Positions 1 through 6,378 of a DNA stretch of 21,680 nt are shown here, in pieces. The DNA is from an uncultured delta proteobacterium (GTDB taxonomy: Bacteria; Myxococcota_A; Bradymonadia; REDH01): positions 1 through 21,680 of the forward strand of contig CAIWGR010000594.1 of assembly GCA_903912275.1 (NCBI GenBank). The letters are read 5' to 3'. The notes beneath the pieces were generated by a model. That model did no database searches, was not told the DNA's origin, and saw only the letters and a program-made list of their open reading frames with translations. Position 1 is the first letter of the stretch. The number at the start of each line of letters is the position of its first letter. The translations under genes and the position numbers were made by a program.

Positions 1-1
1 C

Positions 2-58
2 TACCTCGGCGAGGACGACATCGAGCGGCTGCAGGACGACTTCGGCCGGAGCAGCTAG
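2..58 (+). CDS. C-terminal end of an unidentified protein (partial)
   Basis: The second plus-strand frame is open from the window edge to a TAG at 56-58 and encodes about 18 residues (YLGEDDIERLQDDFGRSS). The acidic, helical composition looks like a genuine protein C-terminus. It cannot be assigned to a family. The gene converges on the GGDEF-EAL gene, and the two stop codons share the palindrome CTAG at 55-58, so there is no room for a terminator between them. That tight convergent ending is the main argument that the tail is real. Confidence 0.5.
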   Translation, partial: YLGEDDIERLQDDFGRSS

Positions 59-2322
59 CTCTTTCCGGAGGCGGCGTTCTGTTGGACCGCGAGCCAGGCG
101 ACGAACTGCTCTTCTGCGACAGGCTTGGAGAAGAGGTAGCCCTGGAGGGAGTTGACGCCGAGCGCCTGCAGGAAGCTGCGCTGGGTGCCGGTCTCGACAC
201 CCTCGACGGTGACCGTGAGTTGGAGCGCGAGTGCGAGCTGGGTGAGCGCTCGCGCCATGTTGCAGGCGGCCGGGTCGTCGGGGAGCGAGCGGACGAAGGA
301 GCGGTCGATCTTGATGCCGTCGAAGCGATAGCGGGTGAGGTATCCGAGCGAGCTGTAGCCAGTTCCGAAGTCGTCGAGGAGGATGCGGACGCCGGCCTGG
401 GAGAGCGTGGCGAGGACCTGCGCAGCGGCGGTGGCGGAGAGGTATTCGGACTCGGTGATCTCGACGACGAAACGGTCGCGTGCGCCGGGGTGGCACCAGT
501 CGAGGAGCTGCTCTCCGAGCTGCTCGTGGGCGAGCAGGTCGGGGGAGAGGTTGACGCTGACCCAGAGCGGCTTTCCGTTCGCTCCGAGGGGCCATGAGGC
601 CGCAGCTGCGGTCGCGGTTCGGACGACACACTCGGTGAGGCGCCGCATGATGCCGAGGCGGGTGGCGAGCGGGATGAAGTCGACGGGCGAGACGAGTCCG
701 AGTTCGGCGCTCTGCCAGCGGACGAGCGCCTCAGCGCCGACCGGCTGTCCGGCGGGCGAGACGATGGGCTGGAAGGCGACGATGAGCTCCGCTTCGAGGT
801 TGGCGCGCCGGAGGGCCATTTCGATCTGCGCGCGTCGGCGGAGCTCGGCCTCGAAGCACTCATCGACCAGCTGCATGGAGCCGGAGCCCTGCGTCTTGGC
901 GTGGGTGAGGGCGGCCTCGGCACGCTCCATGAGGAGGGAGGCCGAGATGTCGGGCGTCCAGACGGCCGCGCCACCGCAGAGGGCGACGGCGATGCTGGTG
1001 TTCTCGATGTCGATGGGCGTTGAGAGGAATCCGCGGATCTCACCGAAAAGTGTCTCGATCTGCACCTGCGCGCCATCCACGATGAGGGCGATTTCATCGC
1101 CGCCCCAGCGGCTGACGACCAGGACGCCGCGAAGGGCCGCAACGCGCTCGGTGACGGCCCGCAAGACGCGATCACCGCCTGTGCGTCCGTAGAGGGCGTT
1201 GACGGTGCGGAGGCCGTCGATGTCGACGATGACTGCGGCGAGGGGAGAGCCGTCGGCGGGCTGCGCGCCGAGCCACTCGAGGAAGGCGGTACGGTTGAGC
1301 GCGCCGGTCTCGCGGTCGAGCCGGAGCGCGTCGCGGAGTTCGCGCTTCTGTTCGCGTGTCTCGGTTCGGTGGGCCCTGGCAACGGCGGCGTCGCGGAGGA
1401 GGTCCTGCGCGAGGAGCGGGAGGAGGTCGCAACCCTCTTCGGAGATGGCGACCACGCCGTAGCTCCGAGCCGAGCCGGAGCCCTCGCCGCCGACGAAGGT
1501 GGCGAAGAATTTGTCGAGGGTGCAACACTTGTCGGGCGAGGTGGAGGCCCGACGGAGGATGTCGATGCACTCACGCCAGGGTGTCTGGTCGTTGCGGTCA
1601 CCGATGCGGAGGTGGTTGGGCGAGGTGGAGCGGGCGTCGGTGGCAGCGTAGCGCCAGACGACCTCGCGGCCCCAGGTTTCTGCTGCGCTATCGAGCCCCG
1701 CGTGGGCCTCGATGACAACGACGGTGCGGAGCTGTGGCGCGCGCGCTACCGCGGCTGCGACGAGCGAGCGGACCATGGCCCGGCCGGCGGCGAGCGTGGT
1801 GGCGCCCGTCATGGTGGTGCGCATGCCGGTGGCGAAGGCTGCGCGTTCGGTGGCCAGGAGCTGGCCTCGATCGGCTGCGATGAGCAGTCCTGCGATGGTT
1901 CCCTGCAGCCGTGGGAGTGCGAAGGCGGCGGAGGGGATCGCGAGGTCGAGTCCGGCGGCCTGCAGGAGCGCGAGCTGTGCCGGGTCGAGGTCGGCCTCGA
2001 CGCGTGCCAGCGCCGGCACGAGGCCGAGCGGGTCTGCGCGCCGGAGCCGGGCAAGTGTGGTGAGCCGATTGCCGAGCGTTGCAGCGCTGACATCAAAGAC
2101 AACGAGCGTCGCTGCTGCGGCGGCGTCGCCGAAGTCGAGCGCTTCGGCATCTTCAAATCGGAGGACGCGGCTGCCTGCGACGGCACCCGCAGTGCGGCCG
2201 ACGGCCTGCTGCACCGCCACGGAGGTCTCGATGGAACCAACAACCCAGATGGCTCTGCCCTCGCTCTCGGAGGCAGGGCTCGAGCGTTCAGGCGGAGTCG
2301 GCTGTGATGCAGGATAGAGCAT
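55..2322 (-). CDS. GGDEF-EAL c-di-GMP signalling protein with receiver-like N-terminus
   Basis: About 755 residues if started at ATG 2322 (MLYPASQ...). The frame stays open to 2460, but that extra stretch is basic and low-quality and runs into the divergent regulatory region. Order: a receiver-like region (about residues 25-150; an Asp is kept in the VVFD strand but the usual acidic pair and conserved Lys are not evident), a helical linker, a GGDEF domain with the variant signature GGDEI near residue 407, then an EAL domain from about 505. The EAL domain keeps the expected catalytic features: EALVRW near 529, an Asn in VNLSP, EITESE, DDFGTGYSSL near 647, IKID, EGVET and the QGY Gln. I infer an active c-di-GMP phosphodiesterase (product pGpG) with a cyclase domain that is weak, regulatory or inactive. 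No membrane segment or secretion signal is seen, so it is probably cytosolic. It is transcribed alone, divergently from mtnP. Function is sure at family level; the net direction of activity is inferred. Confidence 0.93.
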   Translation of the reverse strand: MLYPASQPTPPERSSPASESEGRAIWVVGSIETSVAVQQAVGRTAGAVAGSRVLRFEDAEALDFGDAAAAATLVVFDVSAATLGNRLTTLARLRRADPLGLVPALARVEADLDPAQLALLQAAGLDLAIPSAAFALPRLQGTIAGLLIAADRGQLLATERAAFATGMRTTMTGATTLAAGRAMVRSLVAAAVARAPQLRTVVVIEAHAGLDSAAETWGREVVWRYAATDARSTSPNHLRIGDRNDQTPWRECIDILRRASTSPDKCCTLDKFFATFVGGEGSGSARSYGVVAISEEGCDLLPLLAQDLLRDAAVARAHRTETREQKRELRDALRLDRETGALNRTAFLEWLGAQPADGSPLAAVIVDIDGLRTVNALYGRTGGDRVLRAVTERVAALRGVLVVSRWGGDEIALIVDGAQVQIETLFGEIRGFLSTPIDIENTSIAVALCGGAAVWTPDISASLLMERAEAALTHAKTQGSGSMQLVDECFEAELRRRAQIEMALRRANLEAELIVAFQPIVSPAGQPVGAEALVRWQSAELGLVSPVDFIPLATRLGIMRRLTECVVRTATAAAASWPLGANGKPLWVSVNLSPDLLAHEQLGEQLLDWCHPGARDRFVVEITESEYLSATAAAQVLATLSQAGVRILLDDFGTGYSSLGYLTRYRFDGIKIDRSFVRSLPDDPAACNMARALTQLALALQLTVTVEGVETGTQRSFLQALGVNSLQGYLFSKPVAEEQFVAWLAVQQNAASGKS

Positions 2323-2489
2323 GCGTCCGTCGCGAGGGTTTGGAGTCCACAGCCAAGTTACGGATCGGAAGAGACGAAGCAAATTTTGGGCGTTCGTCTG
2401 GCTGCCATTTGTGCGCGTGACTTTACCGCGCGGCGCGGAGGGAGTATCCCGCCGCCGCACGCAGGAATGTATGGGAATTGGAGCGAGAG
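2323..2489. promoter_or_regulatory. Divergent intergenic region between GGDEF-EAL gene and mtnP
   Basis: These 167 bp separate two divergently transcribed genes and must hold both promoters. The middle (about 2385-2425) is AT-richer than the flanks. For the plus strand, TTTACC at 2424-2429 followed 17 bp later by TATCCC is only a weak sigma-70-like pair. For the minus strand I see no convincing -35/-10 pair. The ribosome-binding site for mtnP is GGAG at 2480-2483, six bases before ATG 2490. No operator-like inverted repeat stands out. Confidence 0.35.
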
Positions 2490-3371
2490 ATGCTGCACAG
2501 CGACGTGAAGATTGGCATTATCGGTGGTTCGGGTCTGTATGAGATCGACGGTCTTGAGATCCTCGACGAGGTGACGATCGAGACGCCCTTCGGGATGCCC
2601 TCCGACAAGATCGTGATCGGCCTGCTGGGCGATCGGAAGGTTGCCTTTCTTCCCCGTCACGGCCGCGGTCATCGCTACAACCCGACGCAGATTCCTGTCC
2701 GGGCCAACATCTGGGCCCTCAAGTCGCTCGGCGTCTTCTGGCTGGCGACGGTGTCGGCGGTGGGTTCGCTGCGGCGCGAGATCGAGCCGCGCCACTTCGT
2801 GATTCCCGATCAGGCAATCGATCGGACCCGGAATCGGGTCGACACCTTCTACGACGACCTCGCGGTGCATGTTGGCTTCAGCCACCCCTTCCACCCCGAC
2901 CTGCGGTCGGTGCTGCTGGAGGCCTGCGCAGCAGAGGGCATCACGCATCACGACGGCGGCACCTATGTCTGCATGGAGGGGCCGCTCTTCTCGACGAAGG
3001 CGGAGTCGGAGCTCCACCGTTCGTGGGGCGCGAGCATCATCGGCATGACGGCCCTGCCGGAGGCCAAGCTCGCCCGTGAGGCGGAGATGTGTTACGCCTC
3101 GATCTGCCTCGCCACCGATTACGATGTCTGGACCGATGAGGACCATGTGGACATCAACTCGGTGATGGCGAATGTGCACGCCAACGTGACCAATGTGCGG
3201 GCGGTGTTGAAGCGTGTCATCGCGACGATTCCTCTCGAGAAGGAGGCGACCTCGGAGGCCTCTTCGGCGCTGCAGTATGCCAACATGACGAAGCCGGAGT
3301 TCATCACGGACGCGGCTTGGGCCAAGGTTGGTCTCTTCCTCGGCAAGTATTTGAAGCGGGGTGAGGCGTGA
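2490..3371 (+). CDS. mtnP: S-methyl-5'-thioadenosine phosphorylase
   Basis: 293 residues. It cleaves methylthioadenosine with phosphate to adenine and 5-methylthioribose-1-phosphate, in methionine and purine salvage. Family features in order: the phosphate loop GGSGLYE (12-18), PRHGRGH (55-61), the VSAVGSL strand, the substrate-site motif CMEGPLFSTKAES, GMTALPEAKLAREAEMCYAS and TDYDVW. The MEGP.FST and TDYD combination is typical of MTA phosphorylase rather than guanosine/inosine PNP. Length is normal. An in-frame TTG at 2478 would add four residues, but GGAG at 2480-2483 is ideally spaced for ATG 2490. It is first in a plus-strand run, and its TGA overlaps the GTG of the next gene by four bases (GTGA), implying coupled translation with a lipoprotein of unrelated appearance. 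No other methionine-salvage gene is visible here. Confidence 0.95.
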   Translation: MLHSDVKIGIIGGSGLYEIDGLEILDEVTIETPFGMPSDKIVIGLLGDRKVAFLPRHGRGHRYNPTQIPVRANIWALKSLGVFWLATVSAVGSLRREIEPRHFVIPDQAIDRTRNRVDTFYDDLAVHVGFSHPFHPDLRSVLLEACAAEGITHHDGGTYVCMEGPLFSTKAESELHRSWGASIIGMTALPEAKLAREAEMCYASICLATDYDVWTDEDHVDINSVMANVHANVTNVRAVLKRVIATIPLEKEATSEASSALQYANMTKPEFITDAAWAKVGLFLGKYLKRGEA

Positions 3372-3823
3372 AGCGTCTCGGGCTCCTGACTCTCTGCTCC
3401 GCACTGGCGCTTCTGGCGGGTTGCGATGATGGCGGTGGCGGTGGTGCGCCGGGCGACAACGCCCGTCCCGTGGCGGTGGTCGACGGTCCTGCGACGCTGG
3501 CGGCAGGCGAGTCGGGCCTCTTCGACGCGATTGGCTCCTACGACATCGATGGCCGCGTTGTGAGCTGGAGCTTTGTCTGGGGCGACGATTCGCCGGAGGA
3601 GCTCTCCGTTGGTCCGCGCGCCTACCATGTCTTCCGGCGCGGCGGGATTTACGAGGTGGTCGTGTCGGCCATCGACGATCGTGGTGCAAAGGGCTCTGCC
3701 ACAGCGCAGGTGCTGGTTGTGGGTAGCGTCGATGGTTCGGGCGAGGGCTCGGGGGCCGGTTCGGGCGAAGGCTCGGGCGCAGGCTCTGGAGAGGGCTCAG
3801 GCACAGGTTCGGGCGCGCCGTAG
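3368..3823 (+). CDS. PKD-domain lipoprotein with Gly-Ser repeat tail
   Basis: 151 residues, started at GTG 3368, which overlaps the mtnP stop as GTGA. Residues 1-19 form a lipoprotein signal peptide: KR, a hydrophobic stretch, then the lipobox LAGC with the lipidated Cys at 19. Asp follows at +2; in E. coli that signals inner-membrane retention, but the rule may not hold here. A Gly-rich spacer leads to one PKD-like beta-sandwich domain (about 32-117), with FDAIGSYDIDGRVVSWSF, WGDDSPE, a Y/F-rich strand and a final VVVSAIDDRGA strand. The C-terminus is a low-complexity tail of an eight-residue GSGEGSGA unit. PKD domains are extracytoplasmic binding or spacer modules, so this is probably an envelope-anchored surface or periplasmic protein. 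No enzymatic motif is seen and the specific role is unknown. Confidence 0.85.
   Translation: MKRLGLLTLCSALALLAGCDDGGGGGAPGDNARPVAVVDGPATLAAGESGLFDAIGSYDIDGRVVSWSFVWGDDSPEELSVGPRAYHVFRRGGIYEVVVSAIDDRGAKGSATAQVLVVGSVDGSGEGSGAGSGEGSGAGSGEGSGTGSGAP
3734..3817 (+). repeat. 24-bp tandem repeat encoding GSGEGSGA
   Basis: Three full 24-bp units (3734-3757, 3758-3781, 3782-3805) and a half unit (3806-3817) at the 3' end of the PKD lipoprotein gene. They encode GSGEGSGA, GSGEGSGA, GSGEGSGT and GSGA. The third copy differs from the first mostly at synonymous positions (TCT for TCG, GGA for GGC, TCA for TCG), so the protein pattern is kept while the DNA drifts. Within each unit a 6-bp Gly-Ser/Gly-X period is visible. 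Confidence 0.9.
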
Positions 3824-3845
3824 GTCGCTGCGCCCTCAGGTTTTT
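3811..3845 (+). terminator. Possible weak intrinsic terminator after the PKD lipoprotein gene
   Basis: GGGCGC (3811-3816) can pair with GCGCCC (3830-3835) across a 13-base loop holding the lipoprotein stop codon. A run of five T follows at 3841-3845. The stem is short, the loop is large, and TCAGG separates stem from T-run, so it is a marginal terminator at best. It could instead attenuate expression of the rubredoxin-like and RNase J genes relative to mtnP. Confidence 0.3.
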
Positions 3846-3860
3846 ATGGAAGGTGAAGTC

Positions 3861-4160
3861 ATGACGCAGTCGTCCTATTCGCAGGCATTGATCTGGTGCT
3901 GTGGCTCCTGTGGCTTCGTGCTGTCGGGTGGTCAGCCCCACATGGAGTGCCCGATGTGCGACAGCTACCGCGAGGTCTTCATCGACATCCCGCAGCAGAT
4001 CGAGTCGGAGGTGCGCGCGGAGTTCGGCGAAGAGATCAACGCCGCTCCGGCCCGCGCGAAGCGTCGCGCCCTCGTGGCCGAACAGGGCCTCGGACAGAAG
4101 TTCAGAATCAAGGGTCGCGTCACGCTTCCCGTGCACGACGCGCGAGCGTCTCGGAAGTAG
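3861..4160 (+). CDS. Small rubredoxin-like zinc/iron-binding protein
   Basis: 99 residues from ATG 3861, which has GGAAGGTG (3848-3855) upstream; an in-frame ATG at 3846 lacks a good site. Near the N-terminus, W12-C-C14-G-S-C17-G-F and E29-C30-P-M-C33 form two CxxC knuckles spaced as in the rubredoxin-like C-terminal domain of rubrerythrins (WxCxxCGxxxxG...CPxC). It should bind one Fe or Zn with four Cys. The remaining ~65 residues are charged and helical, with a basic stretch (ARAKRRA), and have no rubrerythrin di-iron domain. It ends 8 bases before the RNase J start, so the two are probably co-expressed. Roles in redox, RNA or protein contact are all open; nothing beyond metal binding can be claimed. 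Confidence 0.85.
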   Translation: MTQSSYSQALIWCCGSCGFVLSGGQPHMECPMCDSYREVFIDIPQQIESEVRAEFGEEINAAPARAKRRALVAEQGLGQKFRIKGRVTLPVHDARASRK

Positions 4161-4168
4161 ACCTACAC

Positions 4169-5830
4169 TTGGCACATCCCGTACGATTTTCCGCCCTCGG
4201 CGGCCTTGGTGAGATTGGAATGAACTGTGCCGTCCTCGAGCAGGACGGGATGCTGCTTGTCATCGACTGTGGAATGACCTTCCCGGACGAGGAGACGCTG
4301 GGGGTTGAGCTGGTGATGCCAGATCTCGACTGGCTGGTGGAGAACGAGACCCGCATCGCAGGGCTCGTCATCACCCACGGCCACTTCGATCACATCGGCG
4401 CTGTCCCCTACCTGCTCGAGCAGATTGATCTGCCCATCTACGCACCGCCACTCGCAGCCGAGATGATCCGGGCGACGCTGCAGGAGCGAGACCTCGATGA
4501 CGGCGTGGTCATCCACAAGTTTGAGGCGGGCAGCCGGTTCAAGGTGGGGCCCTTCGAGATCGAGGCCATCCATGTGAACCACAGCATCCCGCAGACCTGT
4601 GCGCTGGCCATCCGCACCACCTCGGGCCTTTTCGTTCACACCGCCGACTTCAAGCTCGATGCCAACCCGCTCAACGAGCCGCCGGCCGATCTGACGCGGC
4701 TCCGCGAGCTCGGCAACGAGGGCGTGCAGGTGCTCTTCTCCGACTCCACCAACGTGGAGCGGTCGGGGCGTTCGGGCTCGGAGCGCGACGCGCGCGAAGG
4801 GTTGCGTGCCGCCATCTCGGAGGCCCATCAGGCGGTCTTCGTGGCGCTGTTTTCGACCAACCTCTTCCGCGTTCAGTCGCTCTGCGACATTGCTGCCGAG
4901 ACGGGCCGCGTGGTCGTCCTGCTGGGCCGCTCGATGGAGAAGCTGGTCGGTATCGCGCGCGAGCTCGGGCTGCTGCGGCTGCCGCACGAGGGCATCATCG
5001 CCTCCATCGAGAGCGCGCGCGACCTGCCGCGCCATCAGCTGCTGCTGCTCTGCTCCGGCAGCCAGGGCGAGACCCGCGCGACCATGAACAAGCTGGCGAC
5101 GGGCGAGATGCGGTCGTTCGAAGTCACGCCGAACGACCTGGTTATCTTCTCGTCGCGGGTCATCCCCGGCAACGAGAAGGGGGTGAGCCGGATCCGCAAC
5201 ATGCTCGCCCGCCGCGGCGCCCGCTTCCTCGAGGATGAGCGGAGCGTGCATGTCTCGGGCCACGCCTACCGCGACGAGCAGCAGCTGATGATCGAGTGTC
5301 TGCGCCCGAAGATTTTCGTGCCAGTGCATGGTGAGCATCGCTTCCTGAAGCGTCATGCGGAGCTCGCGCGCACGCTGGGCGTCAAAGAGGCCCATGTGCT
5401 CGACAACGGCGATGTGCTGGAGATTGCGCCGAAGGGTGCCAAGGTCATCGGCCGTCGCCACGCCGTCGGGATTGCGATCGACGGAACGGCGCTCGGACCT
5501 GTCGATGGCCAGGCGATGCGGGAGCGTCGGCGGCTGGCGCGCCGCGGTGTGATGACGGTCTTTGTGGCTGTCGATCTCCGTCGTGGAGAGCTGCTCGATG
5601 GGCCCCATCTGTCGGCGATGGGTGTGGCGGAAGAGGTCGAGGAGATCCTCAAGCTTGCCGAGGAGGCGGCCGCGACCGCTTTCGGTAAGCTCGACCGAGA
5701 GTCACGGCGGAGCCAGCCTGCCATTGCAGAGGCGATCCGCCGCGCGGTCATGGGTGCTCTGCGCCGGGAGCTGGAGCGGAAGCCGCTCATCGAGGTGATG
5801 GTCTACGACGCGGGTCGCATCGTCCGCTAG
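4169..5830 (+). CDS. rnj: Ribonuclease J (beta-CASP metallo-beta-lactamase RNase)
   Basis: 553 residues, the usual RNase J length. The frame is open further upstream, but homology begins at FSALGGLGEIGMNC, and TTG 4169 (MAHPVRF...) is the only plausible start just before it; the Shine-Dalgarno GGAAG (4152-4156) is rather distant, so this start is moderately certain. Features: the metallo-beta-lactamase HxHxDH motif as H70-G-H72-F-D74-H75 (the x is Phe, where many RNase J have Glu), NHSIPQT, HTADFKLD, SDSTNVERSG, the beta-CASP segment with GRSMEK, SGSQGE, FSSRVIPGNE, VHVSGHAYRDE, PVHGEHR, then the C-terminal domain. It should act in the cytosol as a 5'-3' exonuclease and endonuclease in RNA maturation and decay, with two zinc ions. 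It follows the small rubredoxin-like gene directly. Confidence 0.95.
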   Translation: MAHPVRFSALGGLGEIGMNCAVLEQDGMLLVIDCGMTFPDEETLGVELVMPDLDWLVENETRIAGLVITHGHFDHIGAVPYLLEQIDLPIYAPPLAAEMIRATLQERDLDDGVVIHKFEAGSRFKVGPFEIEAIHVNHSIPQTCALAIRTTSGLFVHTADFKLDANPLNEPPADLTRLRELGNEGVQVLFSDSTNVERSGRSGSERDAREGLRAAISEAHQAVFVALFSTNLFRVQSLCDIAAETGRVVVLLGRSMEKLVGIARELGLLRLPHEGIIASIESARDLPRHQLLLLCSGSQGETRATMNKLATGEMRSFEVTPNDLVIFSSRVIPGNEKGVSRIRNMLARRGARFLEDERSVHVSGHAYRDEQQLMIECLRPKIFVPVHGEHRFLKRHAELARTLGVKEAHVLDNGDVLEIAPKGAKVIGRRHAVGIAIDGTALGPVDGQAMRERRRLARRGVMTVFVAVDLRRGELLDGPHLSAMGVAEEVEEILKLAEEAAATAFGKLDRESRRSQPAIAEAIRRAVMGALRRELERKPLIEVMVYDAGRIVR

Positions 5831-5909
5831 CTCGGATCGGCGTGTGTGAAATTCGTGCACAAATGCGAAACCGACCCACTGGTCATTAGTAGGGGTCGTT
5901 GCTAGTTCT

Positions 5910-5932
5910 CTCGGGTTCTATCGAATCCCGAG
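5910..5932 (+). promoter_or_regulatory. Inverted repeat in the leader of the membrane protein-GMC oxidoreductase pair
   Basis: Within the 110-bp gap after RNase J, CTCGGG (5910-5915) is the exact complement of CCCGAG (5927-5932), and TTC (5916-5918) pairs with GAA (5923-5925) around a TATC loop, with one bulged T (5926). The 3' arm overlaps the ribosome-binding sequence GAGGTGG (5930-5936) that precedes ATG 5941. As RNA it could mask that site. As DNA it could be an operator for a dimeric repressor. Which applies cannot be decided from sequence. The rest of the gap (5831-5909) shows no clear terminator. Confidence 0.45.
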
Positions 5933-5940
5933 GTGGTTGC

Positions 5941-6378
5941 ATGAAGCTCTTCTCGTTTGAGCGGAGATGGTTGATGACGGTGTTCGACGCGACCTTCTCG
6001 GGGGGCGTCGCGACGCTGCCGTGGAAGGCGAGCGAGCTTCGGACCACGCAGGCCTTTGTGACCGATGTGTTCCGCGTGGGACCGCCCATCACGATGGTCG
6101 GCATGCGGGCCGCGATCTGGCTCGTCTACCTTTTCACGCCGCTGCTCGCCTTCGCGCTTCCGGTACCGCTCGGCATGCTCTCCGAAGAGCGCCGGTCTGC
6201 GGCGCTGGAGAAGGTGTCGATGTCGCCGATCTACGCGCTGCGCGAGCTGCCGACGTTGTTCAAGATGATGGGTTCGATGGCCTACTGCTCCTCTGCCGAG
6301 GTGCAGCGGGCTGTGGGGATCGAGCGGCCGGATTTCCGCGTTCCGAACTGGGTTGAGGAGACCGAGCGTCATGGCTGA
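5941..6378 (+). CDS. Small single-span membrane protein, partner of the downstream GMC oxidoreductase
   Basis: 145 residues from ATG 5941, with a strong Shine-Dalgarno (GAGGTGG, 5930-5936). The frame is open to 5899, but no better start exists. The protein has a basic, aromatic N-terminus, one clear hydrophobic segment (about 56-80, AAIWLVYLFTPLLAFALP) and a C-terminal helical part containing YALRELPTLFKMM and a single Cys116 in AYCSSAEVQRAVGI. I do not recognise a named family. Its last 8 bases overlap the GMC oxidoreductase gene (6371-6378), so the two are almost certainly co-translated. I infer that it anchors the flavoenzyme to the membrane or links it to an electron acceptor. This rests on context only. 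Confidence 0.85.
   Translation: MKLFSFERRWLMTVFDATFSGGVATLPWKASELRTTQAFVTDVFRVGPPITMVGMRAAIWLVYLFTPLLAFALPVPLGMLSEERRSAALEKVSMSPIYALRELPTLFKMMGSMAYCSSAEVQRAVGIERPDFRVPNWVEETERHG

Noticed and set aside
1369..2307. A 312-codon plus-strand open frame inside the GGDEF-EAL gene
   Set aside because: Gly/Glu/Arg-rich shadow of the minus-strand gene; no motif or start signal.
2323..2460. N-terminal extension of the GGDEF-EAL protein to 2460
   Set aside because: The added 46 residues are basic and unstructured-looking and would consume the divergent promoter region with mtnP; ATG 2322 gives a sensible N-terminus.
2358..4175. A 605-codon open frame antisense to mtnP, the PKD lipoprotein and the rubredoxin-like gene
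   Set aside because: It crosses three well-supported plus-strand genes and their junctions, and encodes Arg/His/Pro-rich sequence.
4163..5608. A 481-codon open frame antisense to RNase J
   Set aside because: The plus-strand RNase J motifs are unambiguous over the same stretch; the antisense product is low-complexity and has no family features.
5899..5926. A sigma-70-like promoter TTGCTA ... TCGAAT before the membrane protein gene
   Set aside because: Only four of six matches in each box, and the -10 would fall inside the inverted repeat; not reliable enough to list.
5910..5932. tRNA T-arm or attachment site: the arms resemble GGGTTC...GAATCCC
   Set aside because: A four-base insertion lies in the loop, no acceptor, D or anticodon arm can be drawn upstream, and no integrase is nearby. 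It is treated as a plain inverted repeat.
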